This document shows, piece after piece, positions 1 through 7,061 of a DNA stretch of 11,962 nt. The stretch comes from Anaerolineae bacterium (GTDB lineage: Bacteria; Chloroflexota; Anaerolineae; Aggregatilineales; Phototrophicaceae), in NCBI GenBank assembly GCA_028284565.1, contig JANQRM010000636.1:1-11962 (forward strand). The letters run 5' to 3'. Made by a program: the position numbers and the translations under genes. A model generated the notes under the pieces. It was not told where the DNA came from. It saw nothing but the letters and a program-made list of their open reading frames with translations, and ran no database searches. Within the stretch, counting starts at the first letter, position 1; each line of letters begins with the position of its first letter.

Positions 1-637
1 ACCCGATAATTTTGATCGTCAAGCATGGCGCAAAAAAGCAGGGGCTTGTGACGATGACATACTCCTTGCCCATTTTGGCTTCATCAAAGAAGTTAAAGGC
101 ATACATCTTTTGCTCGATGCCATGTCACAACTCATCCAAAAGGGACACAAAATCAAACTCGTTATGATTGGCGGGCGCAAGAACGTAGTCGATACCAACG
201 AAGATACCTATTTACAGTCGCTTGATAAGCAAATTGAAAACTTGGGACTCAATTCACATATCACTTGGACAGGCTTTGTCGATGAAGAAGCCGTGACCGC
301 TTATTTGTCAGTCTCTGATATGGCAGTTTTTCCCTTTTTAGAGGGAGTATCCTATCAACATGGCAGTTTGATGGCAGGGATTCATCATCACTGTGCCATC
401 ATCACGACAACACCCAACACGCCGATTCCGACATTCCAACATGGCGAAAACCTCTACCTTATCTCGCCTAATGACAAAAACGCCCTGCAAGTTGCTATAG
501 AAGCACTTATTCAACAGCCCGAAAAACGCGACACTTTAAGACAAGGTACACACAACCTCGCCAAAAACTTTTCTTGGGATGCCATTGCTGATGAAACGCT
601 TGACTTCTTCCAAACTGTATTAGAGGCAAGCCAATGA
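1..637 (+). CDS. Glycosyltransferase family 4 (GT-B), 5' truncated by window edge
   Basis: This is the C-terminal part of a group 1 glycosyltransferase, which transfers a sugar from an activated donor at the cytoplasmic side during glycan assembly. The reading frame is open from base 2, so the true start lies upstream; the first in-frame TTG at 110 falls inside the conserved FGFIKEVKG segment and is not a start. The visible part is the nucleotide-sugar-binding Rossmann domain: strand 'FGFIKEVKGIHLLLDA', then 'LVMIGG', then 'ITWTGFV', then 'FPFLEGVS' followed by 'GSLMAGIHHHCAIITT' (about codons 111-137). The usual E-x7-E motif keeps only the first Glu (codon 114); Ser takes the second position, as in the GT4 subgroup with an RRGTLLAAL-type sequence. 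The stop overlaps the start of the YfhO-like gene (ATGA at 634-637), indicating translational coupling. The acceptor and the sugar cannot be told. Confidence 0.88.
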   Translation, partial: PDNFDRQAWRKKAGACDDDILLAHFGFIKEVKGIHLLLDAMSQLIQKGHKIKLVMIGGRKNVVDTNEDTYLQSLDKQIENLGLNSHITWTGFVDEEAVTAYLSVSDMAVFPFLEGVSYQHGSLMAGIHHHCAIITTTPNTPIPTFQHGENLYLISPNDKNALQVAIEALIQQPEKRDTLRQGTHNLAKNFSWDAIADETLDFFQTVLEASQ

Positions 638-2865
638 GTCGGCTTCGACAAGGCTTCCCCGATGTTTATGCCTTTCTGATTCTCATCGTCTTATGGCTGA
701 TTTTCTTCTGGCGATTGTTCACCCCTATTGCAGAAGACCAAGCCTCTCTCAAACATGGGGACTTTTCAGGGCAGTTTGTGGCATTCGCAGGGTATCAATA
801 TACTCGCTTTGCAAAGGGTGAAGTTCCACTGTGGAATCCCTACAACAATGGCGGATTTCCCTTTATCGCAGATACGCAATCGGCTGTCTTCTATCCACCT
901 CGGCTTATCACCATCGCACTCAGCAATTTAGCAGGAGGCTGGAGTTATAACGCACTCCAACTGGAGATGACCGCGCATGTTCTGTTGGGTTCATTGTTGA
1001 TGTATTTGTTTATGCGTCGTCTGACAATCGGACAGCGTGGCAGTGTATTTGGTTCATGCGTTTCATCTGTTATTTTGGCATATGGTGGCTTTACATCCAG
1101 CTACCCACCTCTGCAATTAGCCATACTCGAAGCGGCGATTTGGCTACCACTGGCGACACTCGCCATCCTTGAAGCAACACGGCAGTCAGTGTTTCATTGG
1201 AAATGGTTACTACTCACAGGCTTCGCGCTTGGCATCTCATGGATGGCTGGACACCCGCAGACCAGCTGGTTTTTGACCTATCTATTGATTGCCTTTCTCG
1301 CCTATCGCGTGTATCAACAACGTTATGGCTGGCGGATATTTTTAGCAGGCACTGCTTTGTTCGGAATCATTGCTGTCGGAGTGACAGCTGTTACGCTATT
1401 GCCTGGCTTAGAATATTTACTTCAAACGACACGAGATAGCCTCGGTTTTGATGGCAAAGGCAATGGCTTCCCCTTCCATGATATCGCACAATTTCTCCTT
1501 CCCGGCACAGTTAGTCAATGGTCGCCCCTATATGTCGGGATACCCTCGCTCATCTTGATTGTTATAGCGATTCGTCAGCGTGTCTCCGAAAACATCTTCT
1601 GGTTTGGTGTCTTTGTGGTTTCGTTATTGCTCAGCTTTGGGGCAAATTCTGCCTTCTACTCTTCATTGTATAACCTAATTCCCGGACTTCGCTTCTTTCG
1701 TGGACAAGAGCGCGCCGCCTTTTTGATTGCCAATAGCCTCGCTATTCTTGCTGGACTTGGCACAGTTTACTTAATGTCGATGGAATTATCTGAATCCCTG
1801 AAATATTTTGCGAAACGGCTGGCATTAGGATTATTTGGATTTACCTTTATCGTCGCTGTATTAATCTTTGTACTATGGCTTGGCGATAGTGCATCCTACG
1901 ATGTGTACGTCCGAAACTTCGCCTTCAGCTGGGTGATTGCAACCGCGACACTATTTGTCTTGCACTTGTGGTTAGATAATCCACTCGATTGGAAACGAAT
2001 CACCTTATTTGGTTTAACACTAATCTTCGACCTCTTCACCATGAGTATGAATTCGCCCGATAATTATGATTCGATAGCAGCCAAAGCCCAACTCGCCATC
2101 GAAATTCCTGACTTTATCAATACAGTCAACCAATCCGAGAATGAACTTTTTCGTGTGGATGGTTTCCGTGGATTAGAAGCGAATTATGGTAGTCTCTATG
2201 AAGTGATGGACATTCGCGGGATTAGCCCATTATTTTTAGAGAGTCCACACCGAATCATCTATGCTGATTACATCAACAACCCGATTGCATGGGAACTCTT
2301 TGGGGTGGAATTTGTCTTTAGTGATAAAGAAACGCTTGCAACCGAATCAGAAATTATTGCACAAGGCTTTGACTCAGAAGGGGCAGTTAATCTCCATCAA
2401 CTCGCCAACCCTCGCCCATTCGTCACCTTGATGTATGATGCTGAAGTCGTCGATAGTGATGAATTTGCCTTTGCATTGTTGAATGATTCACGCTTCGATT
2501 CGCGGAATATAATCATCCTTAATCGAGAAACAGTTCTCGATTTGCCTGACGAAATGCCTGACGAGTTTGAGGCAGAAGTAATCAACTTCACACCTGAGCA
2601 ATTGACTATGCGAACTCAATCAGATGAAGATGCCATATTATCACTTGCTCTAGTTGACTATATTGGTTGGGAAGCCACACTTGATGATGAGCCAGTTGAC
2701 ATCCTACGTGCTTATGGCGCGTTATCCGCAATCGAAGTCCCAGACGGTGACCATACCATTCAACTAAACTATAATCCTTTGAGTTATCGACTGGGTGCAA
2801 TCATTAGCCTCATCACATGGGGATTGCTTACTTTCCTTGCCCTCCGATTTGTTATCAGGCGGTAA
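634..2865 (+). CDS. YfhO-family polytopic membrane protein (GT-C-like)
   Basis: A 743-residue integral membrane protein of the YfhO family, which in Gram-positive bacteria is linked to glycosylation of surface polymers using lipid-linked sugars. Residues 11-30 form the first membrane segment. The first outer loop then carries 'HGDFSGQF', with D43 in the place of the GT-C catalytic Asp, followed by 'PLWNPY' (65-70) and 'GGFPFIADTQ' (73-82), all typical of YfhO proteins. Many further hydrophobic segments reach to about residue 470. A soluble region of about 240 residues follows, with the family-typical stretches 'FRVDGFRGLEANYGSLY' and 'YIGWEATLDDEPVDILRA', and a last membrane helix lies near 723-740. 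The start is supported by AGAGG at 622-626, 7 nt upstream, and by the 4-nt overlap with the glycosyltransferase stop. Substrate unknown; the family call is firm and the transferase activity is inferred. Confidence 0.87.
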   Translation: MSRLRQGFPDVYAFLILIVLWLIFFWRLFTPIAEDQASLKHGDFSGQFVAFAGYQYTRFAKGEVPLWNPYNNGGFPFIADTQSAVFYPPRLITIALSNLAGGWSYNALQLEMTAHVLLGSLLMYLFMRRLTIGQRGSVFGSCVSSVILAYGGFTSSYPPLQLAILEAAIWLPLATLAILEATRQSVFHWKWLLLTGFALGISWMAGHPQTSWFLTYLLIAFLAYRVYQQRYGWRIFLAGTALFGIIAVGVTAVTLLPGLEYLLQTTRDSLGFDGKGNGFPFHDIAQFLLPGTVSQWSPLYVGIPSLILIVIAIRQRVSENIFWFGVFVVSLLLSFGANSAFYSSLYNLIPGLRFFRGQERAAFLIANSLAILAGLGTVYLMSMELSESLKYFAKRLALGLFGFTFIVAVLIFVLWLGDSASYDVYVRNFAFSWVIATATLFVLHLWLDNPLDWKRITLFGLTLIFDLFTMSMNSPDNYDSIAAKAQLAIEIPDFINTVNQSENELFRVDGFRGLEANYGSLYEVMDIRGISPLFLESPHRIIYADYINNPIAWELFGVEFVFSDKETLATESEIIAQGFDSEGAVNLHQLANPRPFVTLMYDAEVVDSDEFAFALLNDSRFDSRNIIILNRETVLDLPDEMPDEFEAEVINFTPEQLTMRTQSDEDAILSLALVDYIGWEATLDDEPVDILRAYGALSAIEVPDGDHTIQLNYNPLSYRLGAIISLITWGLLTFLALRFVIRR

Positions 2866-2867
2866 TT

Positions 2868-4361
2868 ATGCAACGGACTTATACCCTACAAAACTGGATT
2901 GCCAAACTTGACCGACGCACCTATGCCTTGTTTGCCGGCTTAAGCATCGGCATCATTGGCGGGACAATCGGCTTGATGCTTGCTGTACTGGGACCTGTTG
3001 TAACGATTGGTGCAGTACTGGGCTTACTCGCAGGTTTATACATCCTCACGGATATTTCGATTGCCCTCTATGGCGTGATTTTTGTTCTATTAATACTGCC
3101 CTTTGGTACATTCCCGATCAAGATTGCGGTCACTCCCACGCTACTAGACCTCGCCTTGGGCGCATTTTTGCTGGTCTACCTCTTCCAATGGATGACAGGC
3201 AAACGACAACGATTCCAATCCACACCTATTCACCTTCTGGTGACACTCTATGTGATGTGGTTGATTTTCACCTTTGTTTTGGGGATGCAATTCGCCCTAC
3301 CAACAGCCGCTATCATTAGGCAATTTGCAGAAACGCTCTTGGGCATTGGCTTGGTCTATGTCTTGGTAGATTTACTGCGCGAACCACAAACCCTCCGTCG
3401 CTTAGTCTTGGTGATTACCTTAGCCATTGGTATCCAAGCATTGGGTGCATTGATTCTCTATTTCTTCCCCGATGCCACCGCAGAAGCCATCTTGGTTCGG
3501 CTCTCACGGATTGGTTATCCCAACGGCGGTGTGATTCGTTACATCGAAAGCAATCCTGAACTGGGTGAACGCGCCATTGGCACCTGGGTAGACCCCAACG
3601 CTCTAGGCGGTGTACTCGCCATTTCTGCCGTGATGATTGCTCCGCAGATTTTCGCCAAACGCCCCGTGTTGCGTTTCCGGTGGCTAACCTTTATCATCTT
3701 TGGCTTTGTTGCCTTAGCCTTATTCTTATCCTCCTCCAGAGCCTCCTTTCTAGCACTCAGCGCAGGATTAACCGTCATCGCCTTTGTTCGTTATCGTCGG
3801 TTTATTCCGCTATTGGTGCTGGCTGGTTTGTTACTACTTCTACTCCCGCAAACCCAGAATTACATTGATCGCCTCCTGCAAGCCTTCCAAGGTGCAGACC
3901 TCGCCACGCAGATGCGAATCGGTGAGTGGACAGATTCTTTGCGACTCATCAATCGTTATCCCATCTTCGGAGTTGGATTTACGGGGACACCAGAACGCGA
4001 TATTTATACCGATGTTGCCAATATGTACCTCATCATGGCAAATCAAATTGGTTTGGTCGGCGTACTCATCTTTTTAACGACAATGGGAGGAGTCTTTGCT
4101 TATGGGATTTATGCGTGGCAATTTGCCAAACATGACCCACTTCTTGCATCTATTCATCTAGGCTATCATGCCGCTTTATTGACTGCCCTCACCAATGCTG
4201 TTGCCGATTTGTACTTCTTCCGCTTGGATTTTCAATCGTCTATCACATGGTTTTGGCTCGTCGTTGCCTTATGCCTCGCCAGTTCTCGATTGACCCTTCA
4301 GTCTCGCTCGAATCAACAGTTGCCAAAGCAAAAGCCTTTAGGTAACATCTTGCCCGTTTGA
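2868..4361 (+). CDS. O-antigen ligase / polymerase-type membrane protein (Wzy_C family)
   Basis: A 497-residue polytopic membrane protein of the O-antigen ligase family, which joins or polymerises lipid-linked glycans outside the membrane. The start at 2868 is chosen over an in-frame ATG at 2817 that lies inside the upstream gene: AGGCGG at 2857-2862 sits 5 nt before 2868. Hydrophobic segments run from residue 20 onward. Family signatures are 'GTWVDPNALGG' (238-248), 'SSSRASFLAL' (288-297), and 'MRIGEW' followed by 'YPIFGVGF' (349-371). After these comes 'VANMYLIMANQIGLVGVL' (383-400), which matches the usual HN-x-YL...GL-x-G block but has Ala (A384) where the conserved His stands. With the two upstream genes it forms a compact glycan unit. 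In a monoderm host the acceptor would be a teichoic-acid-like polymer, glycolipid or protein rather than LPS; this is inference. Confidence 0.85.
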   Translation: MQRTYTLQNWIAKLDRRTYALFAGLSIGIIGGTIGLMLAVLGPVVTIGAVLGLLAGLYILTDISIALYGVIFVLLILPFGTFPIKIAVTPTLLDLALGAFLLVYLFQWMTGKRQRFQSTPIHLLVTLYVMWLIFTFVLGMQFALPTAAIIRQFAETLLGIGLVYVLVDLLREPQTLRRLVLVITLAIGIQALGALILYFFPDATAEAILVRLSRIGYPNGGVIRYIESNPELGERAIGTWVDPNALGGVLAISAVMIAPQIFAKRPVLRFRWLTFIIFGFVALALFLSSSRASFLALSAGLTVIAFVRYRRFIPLLVLAGLLLLLLPQTQNYIDRLLQAFQGADLATQMRIGEWTDSLRLINRYPIFGVGFTGTPERDIYTDVANMYLIMANQIGLVGVLIFLTTMGGVFAYGIYAWQFAKHDPLLASIHLGYHAALLTALTNAVADLYFFRLDFQSSITWFWLVVALCLASSRLTLQSRSNQQLPKQKPLGNILPV

Positions 4362-4407
4362 TAAATCGCTTTCCGCTCTCGTCGCCAAATTTCGATAGAC
4401 GTAGGGC

Positions 4408-4413
4408 TATAAC
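4408..4413 (+). promoter_or_regulatory. Possible -10 box (TATAAC) upstream of rpsF
   Basis: TATAAC matches five of six bases of the sigma-A -10 consensus and lies 19 nt before the rpsF start, in the 71-nt gap after the glycan genes. A shift from surface-glycan genes to a ribosomal operon makes a promoter here likely. No convincing -35 hexamer stands 16-18 nt upstream (the sequence there is CCAAAT-like), so this rests on the -10 box and context only. Confidence 0.35.
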
Positions 4414-4432
4414 TCATGGAAAGGAAAAGTGA

Positions 4433-4732
4433 ATGAAGCGAGAATACGAACTCACCTATATTGTCCGCATCCTGCCCACCGATGATGAAGTTAATCAAGT
4501 CATCGACCAAGTGGTGGAATGGATTGAACACGACGATAACGGCAAAGTCAACAAAATTGACCGCACCATGTTCGGGCGACGCAAACTTGCCTACGAGATT
4601 GATAAGCAACGTGAAGGGCACTACGTCCTCAAATATGCTGAAATTGATGTCGGGCATCTTCCTGAACTCGAACTCAACCTCAAGCTCAACTCAGACATCC
4701 TTCGTTACCTCTTTGTTCGTGTAGACGAATAG
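4433..4732 (+). CDS. rpsF: 30S ribosomal protein S6
   Basis: Ribosomal protein S6 (99 residues, the usual length) binds the central domain of 16S rRNA as a partner of S18, which is encoded two genes downstream. The sequence shows the S6 pattern throughout: 'YELTYIVRILPTDDEV' at the N-terminus, a central 'GKVNKIDRTMFGRRKLAYEI' block, then 'EGHYVLKYAEID', and the C-terminal 'LNSDILRYLFVRVDE'. The start is supported by the purine-rich AAGGAAAAG at 4421-4429. The order rpsF-ssb-rpsR is a classic bacterial arrangement, so this gene is the head of a conserved replication/translation operon. Nothing looks unusual in the protein. Confidence 0.97.
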   Translation: MKREYELTYIVRILPTDDEVNQVIDQVVEWIEHDDNGKVNKIDRTMFGRRKLAYEIDKQREGHYVLKYAEIDVGHLPELELNLKLNSDILRYLFVRVDE

Positions 4733-4747
4733 ACTAAGGTACAATTG

Positions 4748-4764
4748 CCGCAAAACTGCGGAGG
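4748..4764 (+). promoter_or_regulatory. Hairpin overlapping the ssb ribosome binding site
   Basis: The inverted repeat CCGCA (4748-4752) / TGCGG (4757-4761) with an AAAC loop is a perfect 5-bp, GC-rich stem in the 38-nt gap between rpsF and ssb. Its right arm shares GG with the Shine-Dalgarno GGAGG (4760-4764) of ssb. Folding would partly hide the ribosome binding site, so it could tune ssb translation or slow RNA decay between the genes. The stem is seen in the sequence; the role is inference. Confidence 0.45.
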
Positions 4765-4770
4765 ATGCAC

Positions 4771-5163
4771 ATGGCACGTGGACTCAATAAAGTCATGATT
4801 ATCGGTCATTTAGGTCGTGACCCCGAAATGCGCTATACCCCAAGTGGACGACCCGTCACGAGTTTTAGCGTTGCTACGAGCCGAACATGGACATCCGCCG
4901 AAGGAGAACGCCACGAAGAAACCGAATGGTTCAACGTGGTAGCGTGGGGCAATCTCGCAGAGATTTGCAAAACCCATCTCAATAAGGGGCAACAAGTGTA
5001 TGTCGAAGGACGCTTACAAACACGCGGTTGGGAAGATGATAGTGGCAAAAAACACTTCCGCACCGAGTTGGTCGCCAATGAGATGATTTTACTTGGAGAC
5101 CGTCAATCATCTTACCAAAACTTTGAATCGGATAATAATTCTGATGATGATTATGCATTCTAG
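4771..5163 (+). CDS. ssb: Single-stranded DNA-binding protein
   Basis: SSB coats single-stranded DNA during replication, repair and recombination and recruits partner proteins through its acidic C-terminal tip. The OB-fold is clear: 'LNKVMIIGHLGRDPEMRYT' (5-23), 'GRPVTSFSVATSR' (26-38), 'ETEWFNVVAWGNLAEI' (50-65), 'KGQQVYVEGRLQTR' (72-85). The tail is very short and ends 'SDDDYAF', an acidic tip with terminal Phe in place of the common DDDIPF. At 130 residues the protein is shorter than many bacterial SSBs because the disordered linker is nearly absent. The start at 4771 is preferred over the in-frame ATG at 4765: GGAGG at 4760-4764 touches the latter but sits 6 nt before the former, and the protein then begins MARGLNK. 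Confidence 0.96.
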   Translation: MARGLNKVMIIGHLGRDPEMRYTPSGRPVTSFSVATSRTWTSAEGERHEETEWFNVVAWGNLAEICKTHLNKGQQVYVEGRLQTRGWEDDSGKKHFRTELVANEMILLGDRQSSYQNFESDNNSDDDYAF

Positions 5164-5190
5164 TCGCAATAACAGGAGCATGTTAACGCA

Positions 5191-5541
5191 ATGAGCGAAA
5201 ACGAAAACCCGACAAACGAAGTCGAAGAAATAGAAGAACAAGATAGCGAAGAAGCGAGAGAAGATATCCGTCGTTCAAGTTCATCCTACCGAGACCGTCG
5301 TTCCAACAGACGACGTGGCAGAGGTGGGCGACGCGGACGACGTGGGCGCAACACCTATTGTCCAGATGGTCCCTGCTTCAACTATAAAGATATTGACACC
5401 CTACAACAATACATCAACGAAAGTGGCAAGATTAAGCCACGTCGTCAAACTGGGAATTGTGCGCGTTGTCAACGTGAACTTGCCCGTGAAATCAAACGCG
5501 CCCGCCATTTAGCATTGTTGCCGTTTGTAAATCGTAACTAA
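5191..5541 (+). CDS. rpsR: 30S ribosomal protein S18 with long N-terminal extension and four cysteines
   Basis: Ribosomal protein S18 pairs with S6 in the 30S subunit platform. The core, about residues 55-116, has '[17 protein letters not shown]', 'RRQTGNC' and '[17 protein letters not shown]', all typical. The protein is 116 residues, whereas S18 is usually about 75-80. The extra N-terminus is acidic first (residues 2-25, many Glu/Asp) and then strongly basic and Gly/Arg-rich (27-53). Four cysteines, C57-x4-C62 and C90-x2-C93, suggest a zinc-binding (C+) form; the first pair is spaced unusually and the last is Cys where C+ S18 proteins often have His. An AGGAG lies at 5174-5178, 12 nt from ATG 5191, which is long. 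ATG 5180 is in another frame and reads only four codons. Distal gene of the rpsF-ssb-rpsR set. Confidence 0.94.
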   Translation: MSENENPTNEVEEIEEQDSEEAREDIRRSSSSYRDRRSNRRRGRGGRRGRRGRNTYCPDGPCFNYKDIDTLQQYINESGKIKPRRQTGNCARCQRELAREIKRARHLALLPFVNRN

Positions 5542-5569
5542 AATCTCGATTATCTATGAGAACATCAGT

Positions 5570-5600
5570 AGAGCATCGGTAGAGTAATCAGTGATGCTCT
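5570..5600 (+). promoter_or_regulatory. 8-bp inverted repeat downstream of rpsR (terminator or attenuator candidate)
   Basis: AGAGCATC (5570-5577) and GATGCTCT (5593-5600) are perfect complements with a 15-nt loop, 29 nt after the rpsR stop. The arm is followed by TAAG rather than a T-run, so a classic intrinsic terminator is doubtful. It may be a processing site, an attenuator, or a weak terminator between the ribosomal genes and the isomerase gene. The loop also carries a GTAGAG direct repeat of the left arm (5568-5573 and 5579-5584). Confidence 0.45.
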
Positions 5601-5604
5601 TAAG

Positions 5605-5625
5605 ACACTCTACACATATGAGTGT
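5605..5625 (+). promoter_or_regulatory. 6-bp inverted repeat before the isomerase gene
   Basis: ACACTC (5605-5610) and GAGTGT (5620-5625) can form a 6-bp stem with a 9-nt loop, directly after the 5570-5600 hairpin and 8 nt before the AAGGAG ribosome binding site (5634-5639) of the next gene. An alternative pairing of AGAGT (5581-5585) with ACTCT (5607-5611) would compete with both stems. No T-run follows. The structure is seen; any regulatory role is inferred. Confidence 0.35.
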
Positions 5626-5650
5626 TGTTAATGAAGGAGTATGGTACTGA

Positions 5651-6967
5651 ATGTCAAAACGTCGTCAAACTACAGGACAGCCTAAACGTCGAACGCGCAA
5701 AAGTATCGCCCCCGATTCATCGACACCGCAAATCGAAAAAGGCGGTCAATCAGCTAGCTACCGCACGCGCGCAGAACGCGAAGAAGAGATTCAGCGTTGG
5801 GTGATTCGTGGAACGTTTATTACAATCGGTGTGATTGCTGTAGTCGTCGCTCTCGCGTTTATTGTCGATCAACTGATTATCCCCAATCAAACAGTAGCAA
5901 CAGTGGGTGACAAAGCGATTACTGTCAGCGAATTTCGGGATCGAGTCACGTTTGAACGCAATCGCATTAATCTCCTCTTCACACAACAACAATCATTGGG
6001 TGTAGACCTCAACCAACTGATTCAACAGCCCGGCTGGGATACACTATACGGTGAAATGACCTTCCCTGATCAATTGGGACAACGGGTGCTGGATGACATG
6101 ATTGACGACATCCTCATTCAGGAAGAGGCAGAAGCGCGGAATATCAGCATTAATGAAGAGAATGTCCAAAACGAAATCAATGAGTTTTTTAGCTACAATC
6201 CCACTGAGGTTGCTTTGATTGGTGTAGAGCCAACGGCAACAAATGTCCCGACTGAGACACCAACACCCTTTGTTTCACCAACACCGACTCCACTTCCAAC
6301 AGCAACACCCACCCTTGCGCCTGAAGAGACAGCTGAACCGGAAGCAACACCAGAACCAACACTGATTCCCACCTTACCCTCTCCGACGCTCAGTGCAGAG
6401 GAAGTCCGTGAGAACTTTGAGGCATCCTTCCAAGACTTCCAAGAGTTTTTCCGCATTGGCAATGTCAGTGATGCCCAAATCGATGCCTTTTTCGATAGAG
6501 AAGCCTTGCGTACTTCTTTACGAGAAAGCATTGGTGGTGAACTCGAATCCCTCACTTATGTCAATGCACGGCATATCCTTGTTGAATCTGAAGAACAAGC
6601 CTTAGATGTTATAGATGCCTTGAACAACGGCGAATCATTTGCGGCACTTGCCCAAGCCGTTTCATCTGATGGTTCATCCTTTAGAGGTGGAGACTTGGGC
6701 TGGAGCTATGTGGGTGGCTATGTCGAGGAGTTCCGAGATGCTGTAATCGAGGCAGAAGTTGGCGACATTGTTGGACCTGTCGAAACACAATTCGGCTTCC
6801 ATATCATTCAAGTCCGTGCGCGTGAAGAGCGCAGTGGCGAAGACATCGAAGCTGAACTTGAAACAGCGCAAAATCGCGAATTCCAATCATGGTTAGAAGA
6901 TACACGAGCCAATAATGAGGAACGCATCGAAATTTCTAATAACTGGACAGATTACGTTCCGCGCTAA
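5651..6967 (+). CDS. Membrane-anchored parvulin-type peptidyl-prolyl cis-trans isomerase (SurA/PrsA-like)
   Basis: A 438-residue foldase likely to act outside the membrane, helping secreted proteins fold by isomerising prolyl bonds. Layout: a basic, Arg/Lys-rich N-terminal tail (1-52, cytoplasmic); one membrane anchor (about 54-77); a SurA_N-like chaperone segment starting 'VGDKAITVSEFRDRV' (85-99); a Pro/Thr/Glu-rich stretch (194-247); the rest of the helical segment (249-300); and the parvulin domain (303-391) with 'RHILV' (307-311), 'GGDLGW' (346-351) and 'GPVETQFGFHIIQV' (375-388). Unlike Firmicutes PrsA it has no lipobox. The start at 5651 follows AAGGAG (5634-5639) by 11 nt; ATG 5641 is closer but out of frame. 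It lies 109 nt after rpsR and may be co-transcribed if the hairpins there do not stop transcription. Client proteins unknown. Confidence 0.9.
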   Translation: MSKRRQTTGQPKRRTRKSIAPDSSTPQIEKGGQSASYRTRAEREEEIQRWVIRGTFITIGVIAVVVALAFIVDQLIIPNQTVATVGDKAITVSEFRDRVTFERNRINLLFTQQQSLGVDLNQLIQQPGWDTLYGEMTFPDQLGQRVLDDMIDDILIQEEAEARNISINEENVQNEINEFFSYNPTEVALIGVEPTATNVPTETPTPFVSPTPTPLPTATPTLAPEETAEPEATPEPTLIPTLPSPTLSAEEVRENFEASFQDFQEFFRIGNVSDAQIDAFFDREALRTSLRESIGGELESLTYVNARHILVESEEQALDVIDALNNGESFAALAQAVSSDGSSFRGGDLGWSYVGGYVEEFRDAVIEAEVGDIVGPVETQFGFHIIQVRAREERSGEDIEAELETAQNREFQSWLEDTRANNEERIEISNNWTDYVPR

Positions 6968-6991
6968 CGGATCAAGCCGCTAGTATAACGG

Positions 6992-7027
6992 TGAGGCATT
7001 GCTATTCAGGATGCCTCATTGTCGTTT
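6992..7027 (+). terminator. Probable intrinsic terminator after the isomerase gene
   Basis: TGAGGCAT (6992-6999) and ATGCCTCA (7011-7018) form a perfect 8-bp stem with an 11-nt loop, 24 nt after the isomerase stop. Two G-U pairs could extend it. The tail TTGTCGTTT (7019-7027) is T-rich but interrupted, so termination may be partial. It falls between two functionally distinct gene sets, which fits a transcription boundary. Confidence 0.6.
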
Positions 7028-7061
7028 AAGTGACGTTTCCCCCACGCCTTTTCATCTGCAA

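Noticed and set aside
110..637. Glycosyltransferase gene starting at the TTG at 110
   Set aside because: The frame is open to base 2 and the upstream codons encode conserved GT4 sequence (HFGFIKEVKG), so the gene runs in from outside the window.
2817..2867. Earlier in-frame ATG for the O-antigen ligase-type gene
   Set aside because: It lies inside the YfhO-like gene, has no ribosome binding site, and the added residues do not look like the family; ATG 2868 has AGGCGG 5 nt upstream.
4740..4745. TACAAT as an internal promoter for ssb
   Set aside because: No acceptable -35 hexamer at 16-18 nt spacing (the nearest TTGTTC is 21 nt away), and ssb has a good ribosome binding site within a conserved operon.
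5180..5194. Four-codon upstream frame (ATG TTA ACG CAA TGA) overlapping the rpsR start
   Set aside because: AGGAG ends only 1 nt before this ATG, too close for good initiation, and such short frames arise by chance; kept only as a note on the long 12-nt spacing for rpsR.
6230..6392. Tandem-repeat or CRISPR-like array
   Set aside because: The repetition is irregular, in frame, and explained by Pro/Thr codons; there are no constant repeats with unique spacers.
6193..6555. Val/Gly/Ser-rich 120-residue frame on the minus strand
   Set aside because: It is the antisense shadow of the Pro/Thr-rich coding tract of the isomerase gene.
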